Of a stretch of DNA of 36,846 nt, positions 1-8,327 are shown piece by piece. A program made the translations under genes and the position numbers. The notes beneath the pieces were generated by a model. The model did not search any database. It saw only the letters and a list, made by a program, of their open reading frames with translations, and was not told where the DNA came from. Origin of the DNA: Paracoccaceae bacterium (GTDB lineage Bacteria > Pseudomonadota > Alphaproteobacteria > Rhodobacterales > Rhodobacteraceae); the NCBI GenBank assembly GCA_016936395.1, contig JAFGXY010000008.1:1-36846 (forward strand). The letters are read 5' to 3'. Position 1 is the stretch's first letter. Each line of letters begins with the position of its first letter.

Positions 1-174
1 CTCGTCGCGATTGTCGGAGGGGTGCAGCACCAGCCCCCGGCGCGGCGCGATACGCGCGACATAGGGAATGTAGCCCACCACATCCGTCGCCTCGGCCAGG
101 GCGGATGTCACCTCGGGGGTGATCAGATGGTCCGCCCCCGGACCAAGCCCCGCGACTGCAACCCAGCCGGTCAT
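1..174 (-). CDS. cobJ: Precorrin-3B C17-methyltransferase, N-terminal part (runs off window)
   Basis: This minus-strand frame starts at an ATG at 174-172 and continues past the left edge, so only about 58 codons are visible. It begins MTGWVAVAGLGPGADHLITP, the glycine-rich SAM-binding N-terminus (GLGPG) of the cobalamin tetrapyrrole methylase fold, followed by a VVGYIPYV segment typical of CobJ. CobJ methylates C17 and contracts the ring of precorrin-3B to give precorrin-4. Its ATG overlaps the cobI stop by four bases (ATGA), so the two are translationally coupled. The identity rests on the N-terminus plus position after cobG-cobH-cobI; another corrin methyltransferase cannot be excluded from so short a piece but is unlikely. 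Confidence 0.85.
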   Translation of the reverse strand, partial: MTGWVAVAGLGPGADHLITPEVTSALAEATDVVGYIPYVARIAPRRGLVLHPSDNRDE

Positions 175-920
175 TCCGGCGCTCCTGCCACGGGGCGGCG
201 GCCCTGCCCATGCACAAGCACGATCGCGAAATAGGGACAGTCTGACGCCTCGATTTCGGACAGGCGGGCAATGCGCTGCCCCGGCATGGTGCCGCGTTCG
301 ACCAGCCAGGCGTCCTCCAACCGGCCCGCCGCTGCCAGCGCCCGGCGGACGCGGGGCAGGTTGCGCCCGGTCTTCATGATTGCCAGCGCATCGGCGGTTT
401 TCATCTGTGCCACCAGTTCCGCCTCGGGCAGTGTGCCCATCACAACGGTCAGCACATCGTCGCCCCAGGACATCGGCTCTCCGAGCACGTTCCAACATCC
501 GACCATACCGGGGATGCCGGGGATCACCTCGATGGGGACATCCGCGCGCAGCCGCGTGTAAAGATGCATGAATGAGCCGTAGAGAAACGGATCGCCTTCG
601 CACAGAACGACCACCTCTGCCCCGTTGGCGACCAATGTCCGCAGACGGGCCGCCCAGTCGTCATAGAACGCGGACAGCAGGCGAATGTAGTCAGGGCTGT
701 CAAAGGGCAGTTCGGTGGTGATGGGATATTCCATCGCATGTTCGATCGCGGCGGGGTGCAGCATGCCGTCCACAGTGCGCCGCGCCTGACCCTGACGCCC
801 GGCTTTTCGAAAAAAAGCGATGTGGCGCGCACTGCGGATCACCCGGTCTGACCGGACCGAGATCAGATCCGGATCGCCCGGTCCCAGACCCGCACAAATG
901 ATCTTGCCCATTTCCGTCAT
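171..920 (-). CDS. cobI: Precorrin-2 C20-methyltransferase
   Basis: The 249-residue protein methylates C20 of precorrin-2 with SAM to give precorrin-3A in the cytoplasm. Visible features are the N-terminal GLGPGDPDLIS loop, the VVLCEGDPFLYGSFMHLY segment characteristic of CobI/CbiL, and the VIPGIPGM motif of tetrapyrrole methylases. The frame stays open upstream to 1181, but the ATG at 920-918 (MTEMGK) overlaps the cobH stop as ATGA. It also gives the usual family length and puts the nucleotide-binding loop at the N-terminus, so I chose it; the ATG at 911 is an alternative. It lies in a run of overlapping genes with cobH upstream and cobJ downstream. Confidence 0.95.
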   Translation of the reverse strand: MTEMGKIICAGLGPGDPDLISVRSDRVIRSARHIAFFRKAGRQGQARRTVDGMLHPAAIEHAMEYPITTELPFDSPDYIRLLSAFYDDWAARLRTLVANGAEVVVLCEGDPFLYGSFMHLYTRLRADVPIEVIPGIPGMVGCWNVLGEPMSWGDDVLTVVMGTLPEAELVAQMKTADALAIMKTGRNLPRVRRALAAAGRLEDAWLVERGTMPGQRIARLSEIEASDCPYFAIVLVHGQGRRPVAGAPE

Positions 921-1546
921 TCCTTGCGACTTGCCAAGGCATTGACGCAGGCAACAGCGATGGCCGATCCACCCAGGCGGCCGGCGACGATCACCGATGG
1001 CGCGGGCGGGACGGCCATCAGCGCCTCTTTCGACTCTGCCGCCCCGATGAACCCGACCGGGCAGCCGATGATCGCCGCCGGACGCGGGCAAGCGGGATCC
1101 TCGAGCATGTTGAGCAAGTGAAACAGTGCGGTCGGCGCATTGCCGATCGCCACCACGGCCCCCTGCAGATGCGGCCGCCACATCTCGACCGCCGCCGCCG
1201 AACGGGTGGTTCCCATCTGTGCAGCCAGCGCGGGCACGGCGGGGTCATGCAAGGTGCAGATCACGGCATTTCCGGCGGGCAGACGCGGGCGGGTGATACC
1301 TTCGGACACCATCCGCGCATCGCACAGGATGGGCGCGCCTGCCTCCAGTGCCGCGCGGGCCGCGATCGCCATGCCCGGGGTAAAGCGGATATGCGACTCC
1401 AGACCCACCATCCCCGCCGCATGGATCATGCGCACGACGACGATCTCTTCCTCGGGGGTAAAGCACGCCAGATCGGCCTCGGCCCGGATGGTAGCGAAAG
1501 AGTGCAAATAGATCACGGCCCCATCGGTTTCATAGACATGCGGCAT
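917..1546 (-). CDS. cobH: Precorrin-8X methylmutase
   Basis: This 209-residue enzyme moves the methyl group from C11 to C12 of precorrin-8X, forming hydrogenobyrinic acid. The sequence carries the family's VVRMIHAAGM segment, whose histidine is the proposed catalytic acid/base in known CobH/CbiC proteins. It also has the conserved stretches GAPILCDARMV and AIIGCPVGFIGAAESK. Length matches the family (about 210). The ATG at 1546-1544 shares one base with the cobG stop (TGATG) and the gene ends in a four-base overlap with cobI, placing it inside the cobWNGHIJ transcription unit. Confidence 0.96.
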   Translation of the reverse strand: MPHVYETDGAVIYLHSFATIRAEADLACFTPEEEIVVVRMIHAAGMVGLESHIRFTPGMAIAARAALEAGAPILCDARMVSEGITRPRLPAGNAVICTLHDPAVPALAAQMGTTRSAAAVEMWRPHLQGAVVAIGNAPTALFHLLNMLEDPACPRPAAIIGCPVGFIGAAESKEALMAVPPAPSVIVAGRLGGSAIAVACVNALASRKE

Positions 1547-2688
1547 CAGAACAGTCCTTTCAGGTCGATCTGCGCGGCGGCCAGATCAAAGACATCGGGG
1601 CGGGCTTGCGCCGCACCATCGCGGATCAGGTCAAAGCCACGCGCGGTTGCCACCAGCGTCACATCGGCCGCTGCCGGATGGGCGCAGCCTTTGGCGCAGC
1701 CAGAGACATGCAGCACCCGCCCCGGCGGCACTTGCGGGGCCAGCCGCCGCGCCAGATCGCGCACCGGGGCAAACGCTTGCCCGCAGCCTGGCGCGCCTGT
1801 GCAGGCCATCACGCGGCGCAACGGCGCGTCGGGCCGGGTCAGCACGCCGGGAAGGTCGGGCAAACTGTCCAGCCCTTCAACCAGCACCATACGCCAGGGG
1901 GTGACCCGCAAGGCACCCAACAGGGCCATCTTGGCAAATGTCTCGGCGCCGATCTGGCCGAACGCGAAGCCCAAAAGCGCACCTTGCGGGCACAGACCGG
2001 GATCAGGTGCCTGCACCGCCAGCGCCGGCGCGACCATCGGCGCAAGCGCCCCGGTCGGGCCTGCACCCGTGGCGATCAGCGCGGCCATGCGCCCGCGGGC
2101 GTCCTGCACGCCGCCAGCGGCGACAAACCATTGCGCAAGGGCCAGGACAGCTTGCGCAGCCTCGGGCTCGATCACGCGGGCGCCGAAGGGTGCACCGTCG
2201 CAGCGCAGCAGCAGTCCGCCATCCGCCGCCCGCTCGAGGCGGATATCGGCTGACGCGCCCCGCAACACCGGGGCAGGGCCGGTATCGACCGCAAAGCCGA
2301 ACTTGCCCGGCAGGTCGGGCGCGTGCGCCAGCGCAAGGGCAAGCTCTGCCGCCAGCCGGTCGGTCACGGCATCGGCAAAGGGGGTGACTGTCATGTTGCG
2401 CCGAGCCTCGGTGGCGGGGTCGGGATCTGTCAGGCCAAGGTCACGCAGCGCGTCGATCAGGGCAGGGTGGTTTGCCTCGCTTATCCCACGCAACTGAACA
2501 TTGGCCCGCGCGGACAACTCGATCATCCCGTTGCCAAAGGCGCGGGCGGCGGCAGCGATGCCGTCAACCTGCGTCGGGGTCAGCCGTCCGCCCGGCGGGC
2601 GCAACCGCACCACCAGCCCGTCGCCCGACATCATCGGCCGCAGCGCGCCCGGACACCAGCCCTGCACCGTGAACGCAGGCCCGCTCAT
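1546..2688 (-). CDS. cobG: Precorrin-3B synthase
   Basis: CobG is the oxygen-dependent monooxygenase that makes precorrin-3B, marking the aerobic cobalamin route. The 380-residue protein belongs to the sulfite/nitrite reductase family: two ferredoxin-like half-domains, an LRPPGG stretch near the N-terminus, and C-terminal iron-sulfur/siroheme-type cysteines in CTGAPGC and SGCAKGCAH. These four Cys fit a [4Fe-4S] site. The open frame starts at 2736, but the ATG at 2688-2686 (MSGPAFTVQGW) overlaps the cobN stop as ATGA and gives a normal N-terminus. The gene is flanked by cobN and cobH in one operon. Confidence 0.93.
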   Translation of the reverse strand: MSGPAFTVQGWCPGALRPMMSGDGLVVRLRPPGGRLTPTQVDGIAAAARAFGNGMIELSARANVQLRGISEANHPALIDALRDLGLTDPDPATEARRNMTVTPFADAVTDRLAAELALALAHAPDLPGKFGFAVDTGPAPVLRGASADIRLERAADGGLLLRCDGAPFGARVIEPEAAQAVLALAQWFVAAGGVQDARGRMAALIATGAGPTGALAPMVAPALAVQAPDPGLCPQGALLGFAFGQIGAETFAKMALLGALRVTPWRMVLVEGLDSLPDLPGVLTRPDAPLRRVMACTGAPGCGQAFAPVRDLARRLAPQVPPGRVLHVSGCAKGCAHPAAADVTLVATARGFDLIRDGAAQARPDVFDLAAAQIDLKGLF

Positions 2689-5600
2689 CCGCAGACCCCG
2701 ATGCCGGCCGCAATCGAATTGCGCAGCGTGACCCAAAGCCCCGCCTCGGCAAGACGACGGAACAGGTCGCGCAAAGCATCGAGCGCCGCCGGATTTTCGC
2801 GCGCCATGAACGCCACCACGTCATCGCGGCCCAGCGTCGCCTCATGATAGAGGTCGAACAGATGCGGCGGCACAGACCCGGCCAGATGGGCAAAGGCGGC
2901 CATGTGGTCCAGCGTGGCGGCGATCTCGGCCGCCCCGCGATAGCCATGCGCCATCATGCCGTCGGCCCAGGCCGGATTGGCCGCCCGCGCGCGCACCACG
3001 CGCGCGATTTCCTCGGTCAGACTGCGCGCGCGCGGACGGTCGGCCTGCGTGGTGTCAAGGTGATACAACGCCGGTTTCGCTGCGCCAAGCCGGGCAAGAG
3101 CCGCGGCAAAGCCCGCCTCATGCGCGGCATAATCCGCCGCCAAGAGCAGGTCGCTTTCCGGCAGATCCTGCGCGTGCACAAAGGCATCGGCGGCCCGCAG
3201 CCGCGCCTCCAGCCCGGCGCGGTCATCGTAGCTGACCCCATCCACGCCGATGGCCCAACTGGAAGCCGCGATCCAGGCCTCTCCGGCTGCCGCTCGGGCA
3301 GCGTCCGTAAAGCTGTCCATCGCAACGCCCATTCCCAGGCCGTATTGACCCGGACGCGGGCCAAAGACCCGTGCGCCCCGCGCAAGATAGGGGTTCATGT
3401 CGGCGGCCTCGTCGCGCGCAGTCAGGGCGGCGATCCCGGTTTCAAACAGCGTGGCCAGCCCCGGAAACACATCTCGAAACAGGCCCGATACCCGCAGCGT
3501 CACATCGATGCGCGGCCGGTCAAGCAGCGTCAGTGGCACCACCTCGACCCCGCTGACCCGGCCCGAACCCGCATCCCAGACCGGTGCCAGACCTGCCAGA
3601 TGCAAGGCCATCGCGAATTCTTCGCCTGACGTGCGCATCGTGGCGCTGCCCCACAGATCCACCACCAGACCGCGCGGCCAGTCGCCGTGATCCTGCAAGT
3701 GCCGACGCAGCAATTCTTCGGCCAGCTTGACACCCTGCGCATGGGCCGACCGGCTGGGAACGGCGCGCGGGTCGACCGAATACAGATTGCGCCCCGTCGG
3801 CAGCACATCGCTGCGACCCCGGTTCGGAGACCCTGACGGACCCGGCGCAATCCGCCGCCCGGCCAGCGCCATGAGGAGCCCTGCGCGCTCCTGCGCGCCG
3901 CACGCCCCCTGACCCAGCACATGCAGTCCCTCGCCAAACTGGCTTTCCTTGATGTCGCAAACATACCGGTCGATCCGGGTGATCGCCTCGGCCATGCTGG
4001 CCCCTTTGGGCACGCCCAGATCGTCTTCGACCCCGATGGCCTGCGCTTCGGCGCGGATATCGGCGATCAGCCGGTCGCGCCGCGCCGGATCCAGCCCGTC
4101 GGCGGTAGAGTATTCATCCAGCAGGCATTCCAGCCGTTGCATCGCGTCGGGCAGCACAGAGGCGACCATCGGCGGCGGCAAATGGCCCAGTGTCAGCGCA
4201 CCGATCCGGCGCTTGGCCTGTGCGGCTTCGCCGGGGTCGTTGACGATGAAGGGGTAGATCACCGGCAGATCGCCCACCAGAACCTCGGGCCAGCATTCCG
4301 ACGACAGGGCCACCGACTTGCCGGGCAGCCATTCCAGCGTACCATGCGCGCCCATGTGAACCAGCGCGTGCAGTCCTTGGGCCTGAAGCCAAAGGTAAAA
4401 GGCGACATAGCCATGGCGCGGGGTGCGCGACAGATCATGGTAATCGCCGTCGCGTGTCGCCACGGCACCGCGTTCAGGCTGCAGCGCGACGAGGGCGTTG
4501 CCGCGCAGCACAGCGGCAAAGCAGAAATTGCCGTCTTGAACTGATGGGTCTTGTTCGACGGCCCCCCAATCGGCGGTAACCGCGTCGCGCAAGGCGGTGG
4601 GCAGCCGCGCCAGTGCCGGCAGATACGCGCTAACCGGCCAGCGGATGTGCGTTTGTTCCAGCGACGCCACCAGACCCGCGCCGCCCGGCACGGCATAGCC
4701 CTGGGCCGCAAGGCTGGTCAGCAGGTTTTCCGTCGAGGCCAGCGCATCCAGACCCACGGCATGGGCCATCTGATGCGGTCGGCCGGGATAGGTGGACAGG
4801 ATCACCGCCAGCCGCCGCTGGTCAGCCTGTGCCGTGGCAAGCCTGTGCCAGGCTTCGACCCGGCGCACGACGGCCGCCAGACGCTCGGGATCGACCCGGT
4901 GTGCAAAACGCGAGAATTGCAGGTCGGGGTGTCGCTTGCCCGGGGATTTGAACGAGATCACGCCAGAGAAAAGGTGCCCGTCAACCTCGGGTAGCACCAC
5001 GTGCATCGCCAGATCGGCGGGTGACAACCCGCGATCCGCGGCCAACCAGTCACGCCTGCGCGCGGTGGACAGCGCCACCTGAAACACCGGGCAATCGAGC
5101 CGGTCAAAGGGCGTGGAGCCGTCCTCGGCCCGGGCAGAAAACGCGGTCAGGTTCACGACGGCCACCGGCTGGCCTTGCAGATGCAAGGCCAGCCAGTCAG
5201 CAAAACCCGGCGCCTTGAGGGTCGTTGCAAACACACCGCATGCCGCAAAGCCCGCTGCCCGCAGCGCATGGATCAGCGCATCCACCGGCGCCGTGTCGGC
5301 CGAGGTCAGATAGCTGCGATAAAAGCTGACCAGCACAAGCTTGCCAGCAACCGGCGCAGCGATCACCCCGTCTTGCGGGTCATAAAACCCCATGTCCGGC
5401 ACGCGCTTGTCACCCGGCACCGGCCCGGCATACAGCCCCGCCGACAGCGCCAACTGTGCCAGCGCCGCCTGTGCGGCAACAGCCCCTCCCGCGTCGCACA
5501 AGGCCGCAAGGCGCCGGAGTGTCGAGATCGGCAGGGTTGAGACAGCATCCAGCGCGGCATCGGGCCGCCCGTCGGCAGGCAGCACCGCCAACGCGATGCC

Positions 5601-5921
5601 GCGCCGCCGCGCCAGATCCTGGATCGACGCAAGGCCGTAAGGCCAGTAAGCCTCGCCCCCGATCAGGCGGATCAGGATCGCACGCGCGCCTGCCAAGGTG
5701 CGCTCGACATAGGTATCCACAGACACCGGATGCCGTAACGCCACGATGTTTTGCAGACGCAGGCTTGGCAGCCTGCCTGCCGCCCGTTCCCAGCCTGCGG
5801 CGAATGCCCCAAGGTCGCTGTCGGAAAACGACATCACCACCAGCTCGGCCGGGTCCTGGCCCGGGTCAAACGGGGCTTCGGCCTGGTCCAGACCATGGGT
5901 TTCGCGGAAAACGACGTGCAT
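2685..5921 (-). CDS. cobN: Cobaltochelatase subunit CobN
   Basis: This 1078-residue protein is the large subunit of the ATP-dependent aerobic cobaltochelatase (CobNST), which inserts cobalt into hydrogenobyrinic acid a,c-diamide. It is related to the magnesium chelatase H subunit. Recognisable segments include GGEAYWPYGL near the N-terminus, HMGAHGTLEWLPGKSVAL in the middle (the chelatase His/Glu region), and DLWGSATMRTSGEEFAMAL further on. It is shorter than the Pseudomonas denitrificans protein (about 1275) but typical of Rhodobacteraceae versions. It begins 9 bases after the cobW stop and overlaps cobG by four bases. cobS and cobT are not in this window. Confidence 0.95.
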   Translation of the reverse strand: MHVVFRETHGLDQAEAPFDPGQDPAELVVMSFSDSDLGAFAAGWERAAGRLPSLRLQNIVALRHPVSVDTYVERTLAGARAILIRLIGGEAYWPYGLASIQDLARRRGIALAVLPADGRPDAALDAVSTLPISTLRRLAALCDAGGAVAAQAALAQLALSAGLYAGPVPGDKRVPDMGFYDPQDGVIAAPVAGKLVLVSFYRSYLTSADTAPVDALIHALRAAGFAACGVFATTLKAPGFADWLALHLQGQPVAVVNLTAFSARAEDGSTPFDRLDCPVFQVALSTARRRDWLAADRGLSPADLAMHVVLPEVDGHLFSGVISFKSPGKRHPDLQFSRFAHRVDPERLAAVVRRVEAWHRLATAQADQRRLAVILSTYPGRPHQMAHAVGLDALASTENLLTSLAAQGYAVPGGAGLVASLEQTHIRWPVSAYLPALARLPTALRDAVTADWGAVEQDPSVQDGNFCFAAVLRGNALVALQPERGAVATRDGDYHDLSRTPRHGYVAFYLWLQAQGLHALVHMGAHGTLEWLPGKSVALSSECWPEVLVGDLPVIYPFIVNDPGEAAQAKRRIGALTLGHLPPPMVASVLPDAMQRLECLLDEYSTADGLDPARRDRLIADIRAEAQAIGVEDDLGVPKGASMAEAITRIDRYVCDIKESQFGEGLHVLGQGACGAQERAGLLMALAGRRIAPGPSGSPNRGRSDVLPTGRNLYSVDPRAVPSRSAHAQGVKLAEELLRRHLQDHGDWPRGLVVDLWGSATMRTSGEEFAMALHLAGLAPVWDAGSGRVSGVEVVPLTLLDRPRIDVTLRVSGLFRDVFPGLATLFETGIAALTARDEAADMNPYLARGARVFGPRPGQYGLGMGVAMDSFTDAARAAAGEAWIAASSWAIGVDGVSYDDRAGLEARLRAADAFVHAQDLPESDLLLAADYAAHEAGFAAALARLGAAKPALYHLDTTQADRPRARSLTEEIARVVRARAANPAWADGMMAHGYRGAAEIAATLDHMAAFAHLAGSVPPHLFDLYHEATLGRDDVVAFMARENPAALDALRDLFRRLAEAGLWVTLRNSIAAGIGVCG

Positions 5922-5930
5922 GATGCGCGG

Positions 5931-6965
5931 TCACGCCCCCAAGATGCGATGGATGGCGTCAGCGTCGATGTGGTGATGTTCGGCAATCACCACCAGTTGC
6001 GACTGCCGGGGGTCCGCCCCCCAGGGCCGATCGAACTGATGGCGCACGCGTTCGCCGACCGCCTGCACCAAAAGCCGCATCGGTTTGCCTGACAGGGCCA
6101 CGTAGCCCTTGACCCGCAAGATGTGCTGCTCGCGCGCAAGGCGCTGGATCGCTGCGACAAGGCTGTCGGGGTCCGCAATTTCGGGCAGGGTTACAACGAC
6201 GCTGGCGAAATCGTCATGCTCGTGGTCGTCATGGCCGTCGTGATGGCTGGGCCGCGCGTCGATGTCGTTTTCGGCCGCCGCGTTCAACCCGAGGATGACC
6301 CGGGGGTCGATCAGACCATCAGTCATCGCCAGAACCGGCAGGCGACGCGGCGCTTCGGCCTCGATCACGGCGCGGGCGGCGGCAAGCCCCGCCTCGCCGG
6401 CCAGATCGGCCTTTGACAGCAGCACGATGTCGGCACAGGCGATCTGGTCCTCGAACACCTCGGACAGGGGCGTTTCGTGGTCCAGAGCGTCATCGCCGGC
6501 CCGCTGGGCATCGACGGCAGCCACATCGGGGGCAAAGCGGCCTGCGGCAACGGCCTCGGCATCGGCGATGGCCACCACCCCGTCCACGGTGATCCGTGAC
6601 CGGATTGCGGGCCAGTCAAAGGCCTTGAGCAAAGGCTTTGGCAATGCCAGACCCGAGGTCTCGATCAGGATGTGATCCGGGCGCTGGGGGAGGGCCATCA
6701 GCGCCTCGATCGTGGGGATGAAATCATCAGCCACTGTGCAGCAGATGCAGCCATTGGCCAACTCGACGATGTTTTCCAACGGGCAGTTTTCGTCGGCGCA
6801 GGATTTCAGGATGTCGCCATCCACGCCGAGCGTGCCAAACTCGTTGACCAGAATGGCCAACCGCTTGCCTTGCGGGTTCTGCATCAGGTGACGGATCAGC
6901 GTCGTCTTGCCCGCGCCAAGAAAGCCGGTGATCACGGTGACAGGGATTTTGGTCAGGTCAGACAT
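5931..6965 (-). CDS. cobW: CobW GTP-dependent metal chaperone (G3E GTPase)
   Basis: The 344-residue protein is a COG0523/G3E GTPase thought to deliver cobalt for cobalamin synthesis. Visible are the P-loop GFLGAGKT (residues 14-21), the CICC metal-binding motif (73-76), an ETSG switch-like segment, an SKAD guanine-recognition motif, and a His/Asp-rich loop (HHDGHDDHEHDD) before the C-terminal domain. The last is a likely metal-binding stretch seen in many CobW proteins. The frame is open to 7094, but the ATG at 6965-6963 (MSDLTKIPV) puts the P-loop at the normal distance and overlaps the DUF1636 gene by eight bases. Next to cobN it is CobW proper rather than a zinc-type ZigA/YeiR paralogue. 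Confidence 0.95.
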   Translation of the reverse strand: MSDLTKIPVTVITGFLGAGKTTLIRHLMQNPQGKRLAILVNEFGTLGVDGDILKSCADENCPLENIVELANGCICCTVADDFIPTIEALMALPQRPDHILIETSGLALPKPLLKAFDWPAIRSRITVDGVVAIADAEAVAAGRFAPDVAAVDAQRAGDDALDHETPLSEVFEDQIACADIVLLSKADLAGEAGLAAARAVIEAEAPRRLPVLAMTDGLIDPRVILGLNAAAENDIDARPSHHDGHDDHEHDDFASVVVTLPEIADPDSLVAAIQRLAREQHILRVKGYVALSGKPMRLLVQAVGERVRHQFDRPWGADPRQSQLVVIAEHHHIDADAIHRILGA

Positions 6966-7323
6966 TGGCTGGCTCCATTGGGGGAAGGCGCGCAAGTGTT
7001 TGCTTGCGGAAAATCGTGGGGCGTTCACGCCACGGCACAAGACCATCTGTGGTGGCGGCAAACAGGGCTGCACCGCGCAGTATTTCGGCGACATCCGCTT
7101 CGGTCATGCGGCCATAGACGTAGGACCATCCCCCCGGCTTGGTCAGTGCGATGGCGCAGCCATGGTCGCAGGCCGACAGGCATTCGACCTCGCGGATGTG
7201 CACGCCCTCGGGGGCCGGGACCTGGGTCAGGGCTTCATGCAGTTGCGCACCCGGGCAAAGCTGACCCTCGATCACGGGTTGGCCGGCGCGACAGGTCTTG
7301 CAGACATATAATATGGTGGCCAT
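6958..7323 (-). CDS. DUF1636 (COG5469) ferredoxin-like metal-binding protein
   Basis: This 121-residue protein is the first gene of the riboswitch-controlled cob operon. Four cysteine clusters are visible: CKTC near residue 8, a Cys in QLCPGAQ, and CLSACDHGC in the middle. The spacing resembles thioredoxin-like [2Fe-2S] ferredoxins. DUF1636 proteins are commonly found beside cobW/cobN in alphaproteobacteria, but no function has been established that I know of. A role in electron supply (for example cobalt reduction before adenosylation) or metal handling is inference from position. The start chosen is the ATG at 7323 (MATILYVCKTC), preceded by GAGGGA; the upstream ATG at 7362 would add 13 atypical residues. 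Confidence 0.85.
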   Translation of the reverse strand: MATILYVCKTCRAGQPVIEGQLCPGAQLHEALTQVPAPEGVHIREVECLSACDHGCAIALTKPGGWSYVYGRMTEADVAEILRGAALFAATTDGLVPWRERPTIFRKQTLARLPPMEPANV

Positions 7324-7368
7324 GCCATCCCTCTGGTCTTGTGGACAAACGGGGATTGCCAACGGTTT

Positions 7369-7414
7369 GGGCAGGACTGCCCCATCCGAAGGCCACGGAA
7401 CACCCCGTCCGTGG
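7369..7414 (-). promoter_or_regulatory. Putative riboswitch expression platform (two hairpins)
   Basis: Between the aptamer and the DUF1636 start the minus-strand transcript can form a seven-base-pair hairpin (CCACGGA pairing with TCCGTGG, 7393-7414) and a five-base-pair hairpin (GGGCA with TGCCC, 7369-7382). Neither is followed by a U-tract, so control of translation, or an antiterminator/terminator elsewhere, is more likely than simple termination. This is read from base pairing only. Confidence 0.4.
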
Positions 7415-7429
7415 GCTACTGTATTGGCG

Positions 7430-7625
7430 TTGGCAGGTCTCCCGGCTTGCGGATATCGGGGGTGTTGCCCCGGTGCCCTGTCCTCCTTCCCGATCTGACG
7501 ATCAGTGGCTTGGACAGGCCTTTCCGTTCACGGTCGCGGGGGCGGCTGCGCTTTGGCTTTCTGACTGCAATCGTCGGAAAACCTGTCGCATTCCCTTTTC
7601 ACCTGTCCTACGACAGGCACCAATG
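7430..7625 (-). ncRNA. Cobalamin riboswitch upstream of the DUF1636-cobWNGHIJ operon
   Basis: On the minus strand the DNA shows the ordered conserved blocks of the adenosylcobalamin aptamer. First comes TTGGTGCC (7623-7616), then GTGAAAAGGGAA, GCCGCCCCCGCGACCGT, GCCACTG and GGGAAGG. Last is the B12 box AAGCCGGGAGACCTGCC (7448-7432). It sits about 107 bases upstream of the DUF1636 start. By established knowledge of this class, AdoCbl binding represses the downstream biosynthetic operon. A TTGACT at 7662-7657 on the same strand could be the -35 element, but no good -10 is seen. Confidence 0.93.
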
Positions 7626-7678
7626 CACGCTACCCCAATGACACACGGACTGACAAAGTCAAGAAGAAGGACAACACA

Positions 7679-8320
7679 ATGACCGGCTCCACCGACATTC
7701 CCATGCCGATCGAAGATGCGGACCTTGCGCGTCATGCCGCGAAGATGGCCAAGAAAAAAGCCGCGCGCGACCGGATGATGGCCGGAAAAGACGACGAGAA
7801 GGGATTGATCATCGTTCATACCGGTGCGGGCAAGGGCAAGTCATCGTCGGGTTTCGGGATGATCCTGCGCTGCATCGCGCATGGTATGCCGTGCGCCGTG
7901 GTGCAGTTCATCAAAGGGGCGTGGGATACCGGCGAGCGGCGGCTGATAGAAGCCAACTTTGCCGATCTGTGCCAGTTTCACGCGATGGGCGAAGGTTTCA
8001 CATGGGAAACGCAGGACAAGGCGCGCGATATTGCTGCGGCGCGGCGTGGCTGGGACAAGGCAAAGTCGCTGATCCTGAATCCCGAGATCCGCTTTGTGCT
8101 TTTGGACGAGATCAACATCGCCTTGCGCTATGACTACCTCGATCTTGACGAGGTGCTGACATTCCTGCGCGACCAAAAGCCGCCGCTGACCCATGTCTGC
8201 CTGACCGGGCGAAATGCCGGCGAGGCGCTGATCGGGGCGGCCGATCTGGTAACAGAAATGACGCTGGTCAAGCATCCGTTCCGGTCAGGCATCAAGGGCC
8301 AGCCGGGCGTAGAATTTTAG
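7679..8320 (+). CDS. cobO: Cob(I)yrinic acid a,c-diamide adenosyltransferase
   Basis: The 213-residue protein is a CobA/CobO/BtuR-type corrinoid adenosyltransferase: it attaches the 5'-deoxyadenosyl group from ATP to cob(I)alamin precursors. The inverted-type P-loop is [14 protein letters not shown] near residues 47-60. Further conserved segments are VVQFIKG, an FTWETQD segment, LDEIN (Walker-B-like) and LTGRNA. A basic, Lys-rich N-terminal extension precedes the core, as in other CobO proteins. AAGGA lies upstream of the ATG at 7679. It is divergent from the riboswitch operon with only 53 bases between the aptamer's 5' edge and this start, and is followed 7 bases later by cobQ. Confidence 0.96.
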   Translation: MTGSTDIPMPIEDADLARHAAKMAKKKAARDRMMAGKDDEKGLIIVHTGAGKGKSSSGFGMILRCIAHGMPCAVVQFIKGAWDTGERRLIEANFADLCQFHAMGEGFTWETQDKARDIAAARRGWDKAKSLILNPEIRFVLLDEINIALRYDYLDLDEVLTFLRDQKPPLTHVCLTGRNAGEALIGAADLVTEMTLVKHPFRSGIKGQPGVEF

Positions 8321-8327
8321 GCGCGCC

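Noticed and set aside
1118..2497. 459-codon plus-strand frame opposite cobG and cobH
   Set aside because: Shadow frame lacking any domain; cobG and cobH motifs are on the other strand.
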